Shown piece after piece: positions 35,932 to 48,760 of a stretch of 64,000 nucleotides of DNA. Position numbers and translations under genes: made by a program. Source of the stretch: Fratercula arctica (taxonomy: Eukaryota > Chordata > Aves > Charadriiformes > Alcidae); contig CANTUZ010000023.1 of NCBI GenBank assembly GCA_947846985.1, positions 5,475,677-5,539,676 on the forward strand, in the 5' to 3' direction. The stretch's first letter is position 1; each line of letters begins with the position of its first letter. Below the pieces are notes generated by a model, which was not told the origin of the DNA, made no database searches, and saw only the letters and a list, made by a program, of their open reading frames with translations.

Positions 35932-37347
35932 CGGAACCTAAAGCCTTCAGGAATATTACAGTTGCCTCATGTACAAAGAATGTGCAATTAAATAAGCAAT
36001 TAGTTATGGATTATTCACTCAGCTTGACTGTTGGATATTTAAGTAGCACGTTAACCTTGAAATGACTGCTTTTATAGCCCTTGTTGTTCGGCAATAAATT
36101 AGAGCTGCATTTAAAAAAAATGCCCTCCTTGGGCTTGATCTTGCAAAGAAGATATTTCGCTGCTGCTTATTGTATCGCAGCTGGGAGACTGAGGCAGCAC
36201 AGTGGTACGGCTGGATGCACATGTGGAAGAAGATCTTCCCTGCCTAAAATACTTTTAAATAACCAGGAGGAGGGGAGAAGAGGCAGGGCACTTGTCACAC
36301 GTTCAGCTTGTGTGGATTTTCGGTGGCACGCTACCCCGGTTGTAGGTATGCTCCCAAACCAGCACCCTATGCCTGTGTAAATTGGCAAATAACTGGAAGG
36401 TATTTTATAAAATCAGTGTAATTGGATGAGAATTGAGCTAAGTTTTTTTTTTTTTCTGAATGGTGTACGTTGTCCAACAGTGAAAGCAATGTTCAACTTC
36501 AGTGTGTTGGCACCTCATTTTTCTTCTAGTCTTTTCTAACCAGATAATACATTTTTTTGTTTCTCATTCTCCACTACCTTTCACTGACTGATACATATCT
36601 GCTCGGTCTCCTTTTTCTCCTTTCAAGTTAAATAAATAGGAAAAGGAGGAGGTAGTTCAGAGATATTGGTTGCTGTCACAAACGCGCACGTGTCTATGCC
36701 CCGTTGCCTAAATCCATTATTGCCTTACCCTGGTAGAGACCAGTATGTTTCTATCTGACTGCACAAGCTAAACAATCTAACGTGATTGCTATTAAATGCT
36801 TCCTTACATTTCTCAATGCAATCCATTTCCACATAAATTCCAGATGCAGTCAAACAAAATCTCAAGCGAGCATATCTGAAGGCAATGAACTGTGCAAAAA
36901 CAACTGATACAACACGTACCTAAAAACCCCAGAACCTTCCTTGTGAGATTGGCTCACGACGAGATGTCTGAAGGGAAGCTGATGGGAATGGTGGTGGTTG
37001 GCGTTGTCACCGTTGGCCTTAGCACTGCCACCCTGTCCTCCTCAGCAGCCGATAGAGCTTCTGATTGTGCTCGTTCTTCTTGTCTTACCAGGTGCAATCC
37101 CAATGGGAGCAGTCGTGTCTCTTTTGCGTTATTCATTGATAGAAAGAGGGAACAGGACAGACCAAAACACCCCTTCTTTTGAAGACTCGTCATTGTTTGA
37201 AGTGCTGATGGAACTATATTCTTCATTATTGTATTTGTTACCACATCAAAACAAGACGGGAGAAGAAGCTAAACAAAACCTAGAAGAATGATGATTTTTT
37301 TTTTTTTCCTGGTTTCAGATTCACGTTCTTTTTCAGTGTAATGAAAC

Positions 37348-37786
37348 GAAGCTGGTGAGGGGTCTGGAGCACAAGTCTGGTGAGGAGCGGCTGAGGGAGC
37401 TGGGGGTGTTCAGCCTGGAGAGAAGGAGGCTGAGGGGAGACCTTCTCGCTCTCTGCAGCTCCCTGAAAGGAGGGGGCAGCCAGGGGGGGATCGGGCTCTT
37501 CTCCCAAGGAACAGGCCATGGGACAAGAGGAAATGGCCTCAAGTTGCACCAGGGGAGGTTTAGGATGGATATTAGGAAACATTTCTACACTGAAAAGGTT
37601 ATTAAGCATTGGAAGAGGCTGCCCAGGGAAGGGGTTGAGGCACCATCCCTGGAGGGATTTAAAAGCCGGGCAGACGCAGTGCTTAGAGATATGGGTTAGT
37701 GGTGGTTTTTGTCAGAGTCAGGTTGATGGTTGGACTTGATGATCTGAAAGGTCCCTTCCAACCCAGGCAATTCTATGATTCCATGA
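37348..37786 (+). mobile_element. CR1 LINE, 5'-truncated (about 440 bp), plus strand, C-terminal ORF2 still open
   Basis: The copy begins in the ORF2 C-terminal region (GCTGGTGAGGGGTCTGGAGC). From 37355 to 37699 it keeps an uninterrupted 114-codon frame with the family pattern G-L-E-H-K-S-x-E-E-R-L-R-E-L near its start and H-W-K-R-L-P-R-E near its end. The 3' UTR holds GATGGTTGGACTTGATGATC, then GGTCCCTTCCAACCC and TTCTATGATTCCATGA. The intact C-terminal frame suggests a fairly recent insertion. Because most of the RT is missing, it encodes nothing functional. Its tail is close to that of the long copy at 27472. Confidence 0.94.
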
Positions 37787-40700
37787 CACAGGGTAGTGCA
37801 CTACATCAAGCAGTAGAAACAGAAGAAGATGGTCCCTGAGCAGGCACAAAAGCTGAAGAAAACCCCAACCTAATTGTGAAAAAGGGTTGGTTTCATCTTC
37901 CCATTATTGTGCTTACAAAAGCAAGTCATTTCTCATCAGACACCACATTCTCTTCAGGGATCTGATACAGGGGCAAATACTTTTCTTGGCAACACTTAAG
38001 CCCCAGGACAAGCTCCTTGGCTGTTGCACATTGGCAAAGTGTTTTTTCTCCTGGGATTAATGAAGCGATATTAGTTTGTTCAGAGATCGATCCATAGTGA
38101 CTATGTGGATGTTCAATTGAAATATACGGTGCATTTCAAGTTTAGGAACATTTAGGGATAGAGGACACATCAGGAATTCTCCTGCTACCTTTTTTGTTTT
38201 TTTTAATGTTATCATAAAGAAAGAGCAGGCCTGTGATTAAATTTAGCAATTGCCATGCTTTAATAAAGAGAAGCAGGGCTAGGCAGACAATATTCCCTGT
38301 GTATGCCATCAACTGATCACATTAGAAATGTAGAGTGAAGTTTTCATTGCTTAAAGGGGGAAAGCTGGTGTTTGAATTGAAAATAAATCAGAAATATTAA
38401 TGTATTCAAGAAATGAGTTTAATGATGTATTTAAAAACTATTAAACTAATGTTTCTCATTAGTGGCACAGCCTAATCATTCTTTGCAAGCAAGGGGAAGA
38501 AAGTAAAGCAATATCGCAAAAGATCAAACAGTGATTCAAAATTAATTAATCCAGCATCATATAAATCAGGTAGCTTCAATAAAAATACTAGTTCAGTGTT
38601 CAGTTCTTATGGGCAAAATTAAAAATAAAAAATGCCTTAATTAGTGCATTTTCATTCAATTCAGATGACCTATTTATTTTTAATTGAGCTACAGGGTCCT
38701 AAACATTCTGTGAAAATGATAATTGCAGCAGTAAACTTTTTAACGTTTCCCTCTGGATTTAATACCTTGTTTTCTGGAGAATCTCCCAGAATAGTCGTGC
38801 AAATTGGAACCTTGCTGTGCTGGGAGTTGCTGTTCTGGTTCTTCTCCGGTTGCTGACCTGCTTCATGTTGTGTAAATACCTCCTGGCTCTTCCTACCACA
38901 TCTTTGCTTTGAATATGCTAACATTTACTTTGCAGGACGTGGTATATCAGCTAGTTAAAAGAATTTTTTTTGAACGGACAGCAGCGTAATAGATGGTGTT
39001 GGTAACTTGCATAATTTGTAAAATTAAAAATGCGGTATGCTTGACAACTCTTTTAATGTACTATTACTTTTATATTATGTTTATACCAATATACCTCTCT
39101 GCACTGAAGTTTTCTTGCAATCCTAGAAGTAGACATGTTGAACTGAAACAGTTTCATTCTTAATAGATAAATGAGAGAGGAAAACTAGATCAGAGGCAGA
39201 GTGAAGAAGGGACTAAGATCTTTTCATGAACCTCAGCACAGGTAGTGAATAACGTTATCGTGGCCAATGAAGTGAACTGGAGCTGAACGGCCGGTATTGC
39301 TGTTAAACTGGTATTGCCCATTGCTGTTTTACTAACCTTTCTTCTGGAGATTCAGAATTTACTGAATTTTCCAAACACTAATCCCCAGAAATGATTTTCA
39401 GCATTGCAGCCCGAAGAATAGCTCCCTCAAAATAGGCTCTTCTCAAGCTTTCACATGAAGAATTAAAGCTAATCTGAGTGCCCAACGCTGGGGCCTCGAG
39501 TATTAGCATCACTTTTGCAGCTCTTACGTGAGGTTGTGAAAGCAGCTTTGTTACAGACTGTCTGAGAAAATATTAAAGGCCCTGATAAGATTTATGCACG
39601 GCGGTTTTTAACGAAGATAAGTTAGGCGTCTGAGCCTTGCATCGATTCTGATTCTGGGGACGGTAAGAACATCCTGAGCCTGCCCGACTCCCCCAGTGCT
39701 TAAGCACGTGTTTAGCTGCCAGCATGCAAGAAGTCAGTTTGTATTATTCACTCGATATAAAGGCTCGGCATCTTACGGAATTGAACCTATAGATCTAGTT
39801 CCTTCTGCGACAGATATTTACTGCTGGGTCATAAATGTGATTCCATCTGGCTGACAACATTTGTAGGCTCCCTGAAATGCCTCTACGCTCATACACATGA
39901 CAAACAACTTCTGCAGGTAGAATGACCTGTAACAGGAAAAATAAAACCAGCAAACAAACATGAATTGGATTTGGGATTCTGTCTGCTTATTTCCCTTTCT
40001 CACTAGGATGGGTTATACCAGCTGATGCGGTGAGGAGAAATGTTATAAAAGGCCGAGGTCTGGAAATCTTCATGTCAGCCTCATGTTAGACTTTTAAATT
40101 TGTACCTTGAGCACCTGAATGTCCATTACCAGTCCCAAATATTCAAAAATCATGAACCAGGAGCTTTCGAAATCATGAGAGAGAAACTAACTATGAAATA
40201 CATAATTGTCTTCTGCTTCATCAGTGTTAAACACACACTGGTGTCATATTTTCAAGTTTTGGCCACTGTCTTAAAATGGCTTTTAATTGAACTAAACTTA
40301 TATTCTCGTACATTCCAACAGCAATGGCTTGAGGCTCACTTTCAAATTATCTAAATCACAAAAGCTGGCACTATCGAAGATGAGGACTGACTTTCCTGAA
40401 TACACAGAGGAACCCCGATGTCTCTGTCACGTATTAAGGTAGATGTAATGCACTCACATTTTTTAGACCAAGTGTCCAAAATGAGACCTAGGCTTACATA
40501 TTACTTAAGTTTTGATAAAAGCAGTGGAAACGTAGTGAATATAAATCCCCTGGAGACTTAGGATGGAGCTGCTGTTGTCCTGAAATTGTCGCGCACAATC
40601 GGTAGGAAGGAGACAGTGTGCTGATAACAGTCACTGGTCTCTGAAAAGTAATGTGGTCCCCTGCAGAAGACAACAACTGTTGAACTGTCTCACACGCATG

Positions 40701-43401
40701 TGCAGAACAAGTCCTGCTCTCCTCCCGATAATCCTTTTCCCCTCTCAGACTGTCCCACAAAGCTGCTGGTTGCCTGTGAAGCAAACTCAGACTGTTGAGC
40801 TCCGAAGACAGCATTCCGTGCCAGTTCTTCTTTATGCAAAGCATCATTAATGAGTTATTCAAACAGCTGTAGTGGAGGTAATTTCCCTGTAGCTGAAGGA
40901 GCTATGGACTACCAGAGTGCTCCAAGTCGTTAGTTCATAAATGATACACAGTGAAAAGGGTTAGATGCATCCAGAACAGCAGCGTACCCTCCTCAGTACA
41001 CTCGGGGATGGAAACAAATGAGTACAAACAAGAAACAGCTTGAACAGAAGAAGTTGCAGATCTCAATTCTGAGATCTCGGTGAACCCTGCATACTAGAAG
41101 ACGATCCAGTGCTGAAGAAGGTTAAAGCTCAGCACGTCCTCATTCGGCCTTGGCTTGTGCAGAGCACTCAGTTTGGATTCGTGTGGGATTCCTGGCATTG
41201 TCCGTGGACACCTAACAGGGACAACTGGGAAGTTCAAAATGAAGTTTAGCTGCAATCAGAAGTCAGCAGCTATGTTTCAGCCTGACTTGAGAGAAGGCTG
41301 TTTAATTCTCAGACTTGCCGTGCCAAGGGAATTTGCAATAAAAAAACGTCATTGTGTAATGATTTTAGAGATGGATGTGGATGTAAATACTGCCCTAGTT
41401 GTTTAAATTTCCAGAATTGCATCTGAGTTTCAAAAGCAACTCAAGACCTCTGAAAGCCTTATACTCACCACCATGAACCTGAACATGACTCCAAACTTAA
41501 TAGCGAGGGCCTGTCTCAATTGGAATGGCCGGACTTCGCTCTTGAAACTTCTCTACTGCTTGTAATGCTTTATAAGTGGAGGATTAAGTGATCTCACACT
41601 AGATATTGAGGAACTGCGATGGAGACAGCTCACATTGCGGGCTGTGTGATCCTCCAGACCTTATCTGGGGTAGCACCTTTGAAGTGGATGGAGATAATCC
41701 AGCTCTTCATCACTGTAGCACAGATCAACATGTCTGTCTGTTCATCGTCCAGCACACTAAATTCCAAGGTCCTTCTCCTGGCACCAGTTGCTTCTGGACT
41801 AAAGACCTTATCATTTGCTTTAAAAAGGTAATAGAAAGGAATTTAGATATGGATTCAATTTTCAAATGCTCCCAAGCTTTGAATGTCCACTGTAGGATTT
41901 TGGCTGGACTTCTTATAGTCTGCCTGAAAAGCCATGTTGAACCTTATTTAATTTTTTTCCACCATTTAAAAATGGAAAAGAACAGATAATTGCATCTTCC
42001 TTAAAGAAATCTAGCTGATGAGTTAAATCTGCATGTTTGGCATGATTTCTGCAAAGCCCTGAAAATCCCTCACTAATTCTTTCTCATGGCATAGGTGTTT
42101 CCTGCTGAAGTAGCTGAATATATTTTCAGTGTTGAGGTATTTTCCTTCCCAACACCCCTGGGAAGTAAGGGCTGAAGAAACCAAGTGGGTCACACGGATT
42201 TGTGCTTTTGCTTTTCCAAAAGTGTCCTAAGCCCATGGGAAGCAGATGCCCAAGTACTTTCGAAAAATCTCTACTCGCTTGGCTTGCCTGGTGACACTTT
42301 GGGGCTTTGTGGGAGAGCTGAGAAGGGGGGGTCCTGATTCCTTAGGGCCCCCACCCTTAGATACAGGACTGAGCTCCCAAACCTATGAGACTCTGCCATA
42401 ATGCTATTCGTCTTGCAAGACTACTTTAAAAACCATGGGAAGACTTTCCCTTCCTGCAGACGTGCTTCTAATTTAAATAAAAGGAATAAATCATCCAAGA
42501 ATGAAATGCTGTGAAAGTTTAAGAGAGTATTGCCTGTCTCTTATTTCTCCTGTGTAATTTCTGTATTTCTGGAGTTTCTGTAAATTTCATTCATTCTTCT
42601 CTGCTGAGGGATTTCTTACAAAGCTTCAGTCTTAGCAGTGGGTTATTTATGATGCTCTAAAGGTATTTTTGTTGTGGACAGCTCGTTCTTAAATGATAAT
42701 GTAAATAAATTGAAATCTCTAGTTGCAAGGGCTCTGTCCTGGAGGTCTGCTATAACAGGTCATAAAAACCTTATTTCCAAAGCCCTCCTGAATGTGGAAA
42801 TAAACAAGGGGGCAGTTCAGCCAACAGGTCTGAGAAGTTTGGCCTCTATCCGGAGAGTGTAATTATTAACGAGAGAAAGATGACTTGATGCTGGGACTCG
42901 GAGTGTAGCTTCAGGCTGGCACCGGTCGGTCCTCGGCTCGGCTCTGCCAGGCAGAACACCCCTCCCTCGCTCTGAGTTTAATTACGGGCTGTGGCCACGC
43001 TCGTTATCCAGGGAATTCTAAGAAATGGCTTTTGAAGGGTTCAGATATGGTTTCAGTGTGTTAATAAAGAGCTAATCACCTGTTTAGGATTAGTGATTAA
43101 AGAAAGTGTATTAAACTAAATAAAGCTCTTTTGTTCTAGAATAGCTGTCTCTGAATGGTTATTAAAGAATATCTATTTCTCTTTAAGTTCATGGCTGGCT
43201 GTAACCTTGAATTAACTTTCAAGTGTAGATAAACTCCTAGATTATGGTGTTTTCTGCCTGGAAGGGGTGGAGGGAAGAGAACAAGATGCACAGATAGGGA
43301 TGAGGAACTGCCACTAATATAGTCTTCCCATTAGGTTAAACTGGAGGGAGGCTGAAGCCTGGCCAGAGGAGTGGGAAAACTGGGACAGCTCAGCATCTAG
43401 A
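37787..43401. other. Unique noncoding stretch, no gene recognised
   Basis: No gene or named repeat is recognised. The most distinctive part is the very AT-rich 38380-38700 segment, listed separately as a weak regulatory candidate. The ORFs at 40494-40862 (122 codons, minus) and 41606-41989 (127 codons, plus) have no recognised domains. The plus ORF overlaps a second open frame, which argues against coding function. Confidence 0.5.
38380..38700. promoter_or_regulatory. AT-rich homeodomain-motif cluster, possible conserved noncoding element
   Basis: The segment holds many TAAT/ATTA cores (for example TTAATGTATTC, CTCATTAGTGG, AATTAATTAATCC, CTTAATTAGTGC), with few repeats and no ORF over 70 codons. 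Such composition is common in ultraconserved developmental enhancers, but it is expected to some degree in any AT-rich DNA. The call is speculative. Confidence 0.15.
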
Positions 43402-43948
43402 AACCATGAGCCAGCAATGGGTCCTTGTGGCCAAGAAGGCCAATGGCATCCTGGGGGGCATCAAGAAGAGCGTGGCCAGCAGGTGGAGGGAGGTTCATCC
43501 TCCCCCTCTGCTCTGCCCTGGGGAGGCCGCAGCTGGAGCACTGGGTCCAGTTCTGGGCTCCCCGGTTCCAGAAGGACAGGGAACTGCTGGAGAGGGGACA
43601 GCAAAGGGCCACCAAGGTGATGAGGGGACTGGAACATCTCTCTGATGGAGAAAGGCTGAGGAATTTGGGGCTCTTCAGTCTGGGAAAAAAAACGACTGAG
43701 GGGGGATCTTATCAATGCTGATAAATACTTCAAGGGGGGGTGTCAGGAGGTCGGGGCCAGGCTCTTCTCAGTGGTGCCCAGGGACAGGACAAGGGGCAAC
43801 GGGCACAAAATTGACCATGGGAAGTTCCATCTCAACGCCTGGATGTATTCCTGTGCCACCTGCTCTGGGTGACCGTGCTCTGGCAGCGGGTTGGACCAGA
43901 TGATCTCCAGAAGTTCCTTCCAGCTCCTGCCATTCTGTGATCCTGTGA
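43402..43948 (+). mobile_element. CR1 LINE, 5'-truncated with internal deletion, plus strand, second tail type
   Basis: It begins in ORF2 (ACCATGAGCCAGCAATGGG, corresponding to T-M-S-Q-Q). It continues through GCCAAGAAGGCCAATGGCAT and the C-terminal region (GGGGGATCTTATCAATGCTG), and ends in CTGCCATTCTGTGATCCTGTGA. Compared with the reverse complement of the 32395-32826 copy, it lacks about 97 bp: ATCTCAACGC at 43830-43838 joins directly to CTGGATGTATTCCTG. The missing part is the segment that normally holds the end of ORF2 and the start of the tail. The frame is broken, so it is a dead copy. Confidence 0.92.
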
Positions 43949-44872
43949 AATTCCCCATGATAGTATTGCAGGTACAACAGCTTCCATGATGGTTTGAAAC
44001 CAGTTTTGTTTCTTGCGTCACTCTGAAGCTTCAAGGAGCTGCAGATTTGCAGCAGCATGATGCATGACTATATGTTATTATATTAGATAGAGAACTGTAC
44101 CAATATACAGTCTGTTCAGTCCAGGCACAGTTAAGGATTAGTGAGTGACCAGGCAATCTGTCATTTTGACTAATATGAAAACTGTGTGCACATAACTAAA
44201 GTGGACCCCAAAGGCTGGTGGGAAATGGCTGGTATCTCCCATAACCCATTACTGGACTTTCTCGCCCCACTCCAAAATAAGAAATGAATTGCGTTTCATT
44301 TCTAGCAATCACACATCGTTTCACATCAAACAACATGCCAGATCTTTAGTAACATAATTACAGAGTATGCAAAATATCAATCACTGTCTAACTCGATTTG
44401 ATTACACACCTACTGCTTTAAGTGATAGGGTCCAGCCATGGGTGCCCACCTGGAGGCCATAAAGGGAAAGTCAAGCTTAATTTGATTGCTGTTCAAAATG
44501 AAAGGAAATTGCAGTAGATACGGGGATTTAGTGTTTTCAGCACTAGAATTTAACATTAACCAGAGCCTAGATAGGAATTAGCAGGTATTTGGCTGTGGAC
44601 ATGAGCACAGGGAGAGCAGGAGTAGACAGAATATAAGATTTAGGACCAGCTGCAGAGGGCAATCTGACCCAGATGACCCCGTGAAATTGGTTGATCCCCA
44701 CTGGTTTTACCCAAAGGCGACTGCGTGGGGTGGGTTTGCTGCTTGGGGGAACCAGGAGCTGAAGGTCTGTGCAGCTCGGTGGTGTAGCAAGGCTTCAGGA
44801 TGGTTCTGCTATGACAACAAATGGGTGGGGGGAAGTCCTGCCTGATTACCCTTTATTCCAATTAGCCTTTCC

Positions 44873-44907
44873 TTTTTTTTTTTTTTTTTTTTTTTTTCTT
44901 TTCTTTT
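44873..44907. repeat. Poly(T) tract with interrupted T/C tail
   Basis: Twenty-five T are followed by CTTTTCTTTT and ACC. It could be an antisense poly(A) tail, but there is no retrocopy body next to it that I recognise. Confidence 0.9.
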
Positions 44908-47900
44908 ACCCCACCAGCATTGCTCTGAGCAGTTCTGGTGTTGGCAGCAAAGATGCTGAAACTCCTTCTTACTCTTACCACGGGCAAATATTTCTGGGGC
45001 ATCAGCAGCTTTTGCAGAGCCCGCAGCAAAGGGTGAGATGGGACTACACGGGAGAGAGCGTGCGTGTGACCGTGGAGGTGATCGGAGAGGATGAAGGCTG
45101 ATGGATTTAGCTCGGGGTCCTAGCTAATGAGGCAGGGGTGGGAAAATGATGTTCAATTTGCTAGCATAATTTGTTAGTCCTAGAGGGTAGAAAGCTTTTC
45201 TACACTGACTTCAGGCCTTTGAAATCTCCATGTGAAGGGTCCCAAGAATAAAAGGCCTATTGTAAATATGTCTCTTTTGATGTTGTGATGAAAGTAAAGC
45301 TCTCTGAGGAAAAAAAACTGGTTTGGTGCCCTCGTAAACGTTCTGGTTTGGTCTTGGGGAGTAAAAAAATAGACAAGTTGCAAAGTGTGAAACTGTCATT
45401 GAGGGAAAAAAAAAAGAAGTATCCCTGAGTGGGCCGTAATCATCTTGGAGGTAACTCTGTGTTAAAAGCTTGTGTCAGGATAAGCCTGGCTTATTATTCT
45501 TGCCTTTCTTTGCTTTAATATTTACAGGTCAACAGGTGCCACTTAGGATGTGGCTCTCTCAGGCTCCTGTTTGCTTTTTTTTCCCTGTTCAGAGTAGAGC
45601 CCAGCCAGAAACTGCTGGGTAAATAGAGAGAAAAGCAGAGCCACTTGCGAGGTTATAAATTGAACAGTTTACTTGATTTCCATTTGTGCGGGGAACTGCT
45701 TCAAGTACGGATCATGTCAAATAATAATACAGTTTCTGAAGGGGCTCTTTGGTTAATTCTGCTGCTGGCTCTGGCTGCTGTGTTCTGCGCTGACCTGGAG
45801 TCAAACACGCTGTAGCAGTAGTTGTAAGTGCATGTTTTAGTTTTACCTGCAATTCAGATTTTACGAGGCAGTTACGTGTTAGTTAAAGGGCCCTCTGTAA
45901 TGACTAAAAAGATCAGGTGAATTTTAAAATGTTGGACATTTAAACGCTCATTGCTATTTTAATTAAACTGAATTTTTAATATCTGAATGACATCTTTGTT
46001 AACACATTAATGATGCTTAGTGCTATTAATTGATATGTAACTGGGTAGCAGTGAATTTATTATGTGGCTTAAAATACTGACTGGTGTGTTAAAGCTATTT
46101 CTGCTTTGCAGTTCTATCAAATGCCAACTATAATTTGCTATACAGACTGCTGGAGACCTTAATATTGATTAAGTTACCTACCAGTGTGGGCTTAATATCT
46201 GTCAGGGAACATTTATTATAAAATGGGTATGAAATACCTTGTTTGGGAGCATCAGCAACGCAAAGGCTCTGAGCTGGAATCTGGGAGACGAGCGAGATGA
46301 GGAGGAGTATGGTATTAGACACCCAATTGTCAGTTGTTTGTGCGAGGACAGGGATGCTGGCTCATCAAGTGGCAGCTCAAACACTGATTTGGCTGATATA
46401 TGGAATAATGTCAGCGACGAAGCTTAAAAAATAACCCTGCAAGAAGAAAGGCTCGCTATTAACCTAGTTCTGTTTTTTTAAATAGTTTTTTTTATTGAAT
46501 TCTGACCACCATACAGCCTCGCAAGCAGTTGGGTTCTGCCTGGCTGAAAAGGCTGGGCCAGGAGGTAAGAGGGTTAGTGGAAGTGATGAAGGTTAGATGG
46601 AGATCTCAGCTGTGGGCTGTTCTGTAAAATTAAGGGAATTAGCCTTCTGTTATCTCTCCTTTTGCCTGTCTTGCTTGTTTAAATACAAGCTTTTCAAGGA
46701 AAGTTATATAAAAGTCCTGACAGAGCCTTATGGCAGTTCAATGTTATGTGAAGATCAAACATTCTCAAGCTTTTTCCTATTTCCTATGCTGTTTTAAGAG
46801 CTGGAGTTTGTATTTCTTCCAGCAAGTGATTTGCTTCTCAGGCCTGTGCTATGGAAATGCACTTAGGGTGGTCTAAGCGGCATGTTTACAGTGAAAAAAA
46901 AATCTAGTTAGAGTGTGGAAAAATGTGTGAACGTTTTCAGAAAGGGTGCTTGCTTGCTTACTTGTATCCCATTAATGTATGGATGCCGCGACAGAGACAA
47001 GGGCTCATTCTGCTAATCTGTATTCAGAGGCATATCAAGAAGCAGATTGCACTCCAAAGAACATACAGTCAAGGCAATGAGTGGTAAAATGGAAGTTTTA
47101 TTTAGTCTTTTTTTTCCTTTTCTTTTTTTTTGCCCCTACGATGGGGGACAAAAAAGAAAAAAGGTTTGTTAGAATCACATAGGGAATCTGGGAAAGGTTG
47201 AGGAAACAAACTTTTTCTTGTTTAAAAGCATTTATCAAGACAGTGCAATCACCTTTCCACCTCTTGAAATCTGTTTTTATTTTGTTCTTATTCAGCTTTG
47301 TATTGACTTCGGAGGCAAAGCCATCATTTGGATGGGGAACAACATGATGTTAACAATGCCTCTCTCAGGAGAACACCACCTTGCAGCCACCTTCCTTTTG
47401 GAGCACTGTAAATACGTTGGGTTTTTATGATCTCTTGCAATTAACATCTGTAGAAGTGATCTACAATGCCTTGCTGGGGACAATTAGCCCTCGTGGATAT
47501 GTAGTCTTACAGTGTTTTTCTTTGGCTGAAAGTTGTCACTGGTGTAGTTTTGTTGGAGTTGGACGAGAAGCTGGGTAACGTTGGGGTTTTAGTTGAGTTT
47601 TTGGGGAGGATTTTGAGAAGATTCATAACTCCGCACAGCAGAAATGTTCCCTCTCTTTGCCTCTATGCTTGTTTAGGCCTTATCCAATTTATGGACCCCA
47701 TTGTTGTTCTCCTTTCAAGACACCACAGCCATCGGAAAGGAATGTGAGGAGTTGTTAAAGTTTCACTAAGTCATCAAACCATTCCCTCAGTGTGGGGCAC
47801 CTTTGCTGATGTAATGATATTCATGAAAGAACCAAAGCACAAAGGAAGGGAATCTAATAAATATCTGAGCTTCAGAAGGCGTTATATCACCGCAGGTCAT

Positions 47901-48735
47901 TTTTCTAAATTATTTAAGCACAGTGTTTGCTATGCACTACTACCGTTTCTCAGGTGGGGATTTATTACCTTTTAATTCACTTAAATATCTAAAATTTATT
48001 TGATTTGGGAGGAGAAGGAAGACAGGAAGGTAAGAAAAATGGCTTTGCTCCCTTTATGGAAAATTTAAGTGATGCTACTGGTATTCACTTTCAACCAGAG
48101 GACGCGAGTAAGATGTATGCAGATCATTTATTGTGAGTGTCTTTTACACTACTTTGGTGTAACAAAGACTCCTATGCGAAAATATTCCATAGTGCAATAG
48201 GAATTAGAATAATACCCATGCATTTTGCCCCAGAGTAAAGATACTCTGAAGTTTAATATGTATTAATTTGGTCCTATGAGATACATCGATAAAAAACAAG
48301 CTTAAAGTACACTATATGCGTAACAGTGTATTTTTTTTTAAATAAACAAAATCAATCTTAGATAAAAATTGTAAATCTAGGTGTGGCCTGAACCAGAAAA
48401 TTTCACTTGTGTATCTTTATGACAGGAAATAAGCGACATGGCTTTTCAATTCCGTGTTTAGAAATATAAATTACTTTTGTGGATTTGATTTATAGCTTCA
48501 TGTCTCTATAACGATGTTAGTTAGGTTCAAGAGGCAACGCTAGGTTCTGTCTAAAACTTAAGGACCCATTTTGCACCAAATTCTCAACCACCTCCAAGAT
48601 GCAATGGGTTGGCTGATGACAATGTAGAATGAAGTCAGTCTTAAAGTAGATATTCTTAAATATATAAGGGATTTAGGAGCCAGCTCCCACTGAGTTTCAT
48701 GACTGCCACATTGCAGACAAAGTTCTGAAGTCTTT

Positions 48736-48760
48736 AAAAAAAAAAAAAAGAAAAAAAAAA
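48736..48760. repeat. A-rich tract (A14 G A10)
   Basis: Two A runs are separated by one G, then TATATATTTT follows. It is a simple repeat only. Confidence 0.9.

Larger units (their letters stand above)
32827..37347. other. Unique noncoding stretch, no gene recognised
   Basis: No gene is recognised. Features include a small direct and inverted GCTGGTGG motif at 34362-34400 (listed separately), a G/T-rich tract at 35717-35779, G12 at 35920-35931, and T runs near 36445 and 37293. ORFs of 96-99 codons around 36892-37291 overlap on both strands and in two frames, with no recognised domain. I treat them as chance. Confidence 0.5.

Noticed and set aside
36892..37291. Overlapping ORFs of 96-97 codons on both strands
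   Set aside because: Three frames are open over the same DNA, which is a sign of a stop-poor stretch rather than coding selection.
41606..41989. ORF of 127 codons, cysteine- and histidine-containing N-terminus
   Set aside because: A second frame is open over half of it, the Cys/His spacing fits no zinc-finger pattern I know, and no splice sites frame it.
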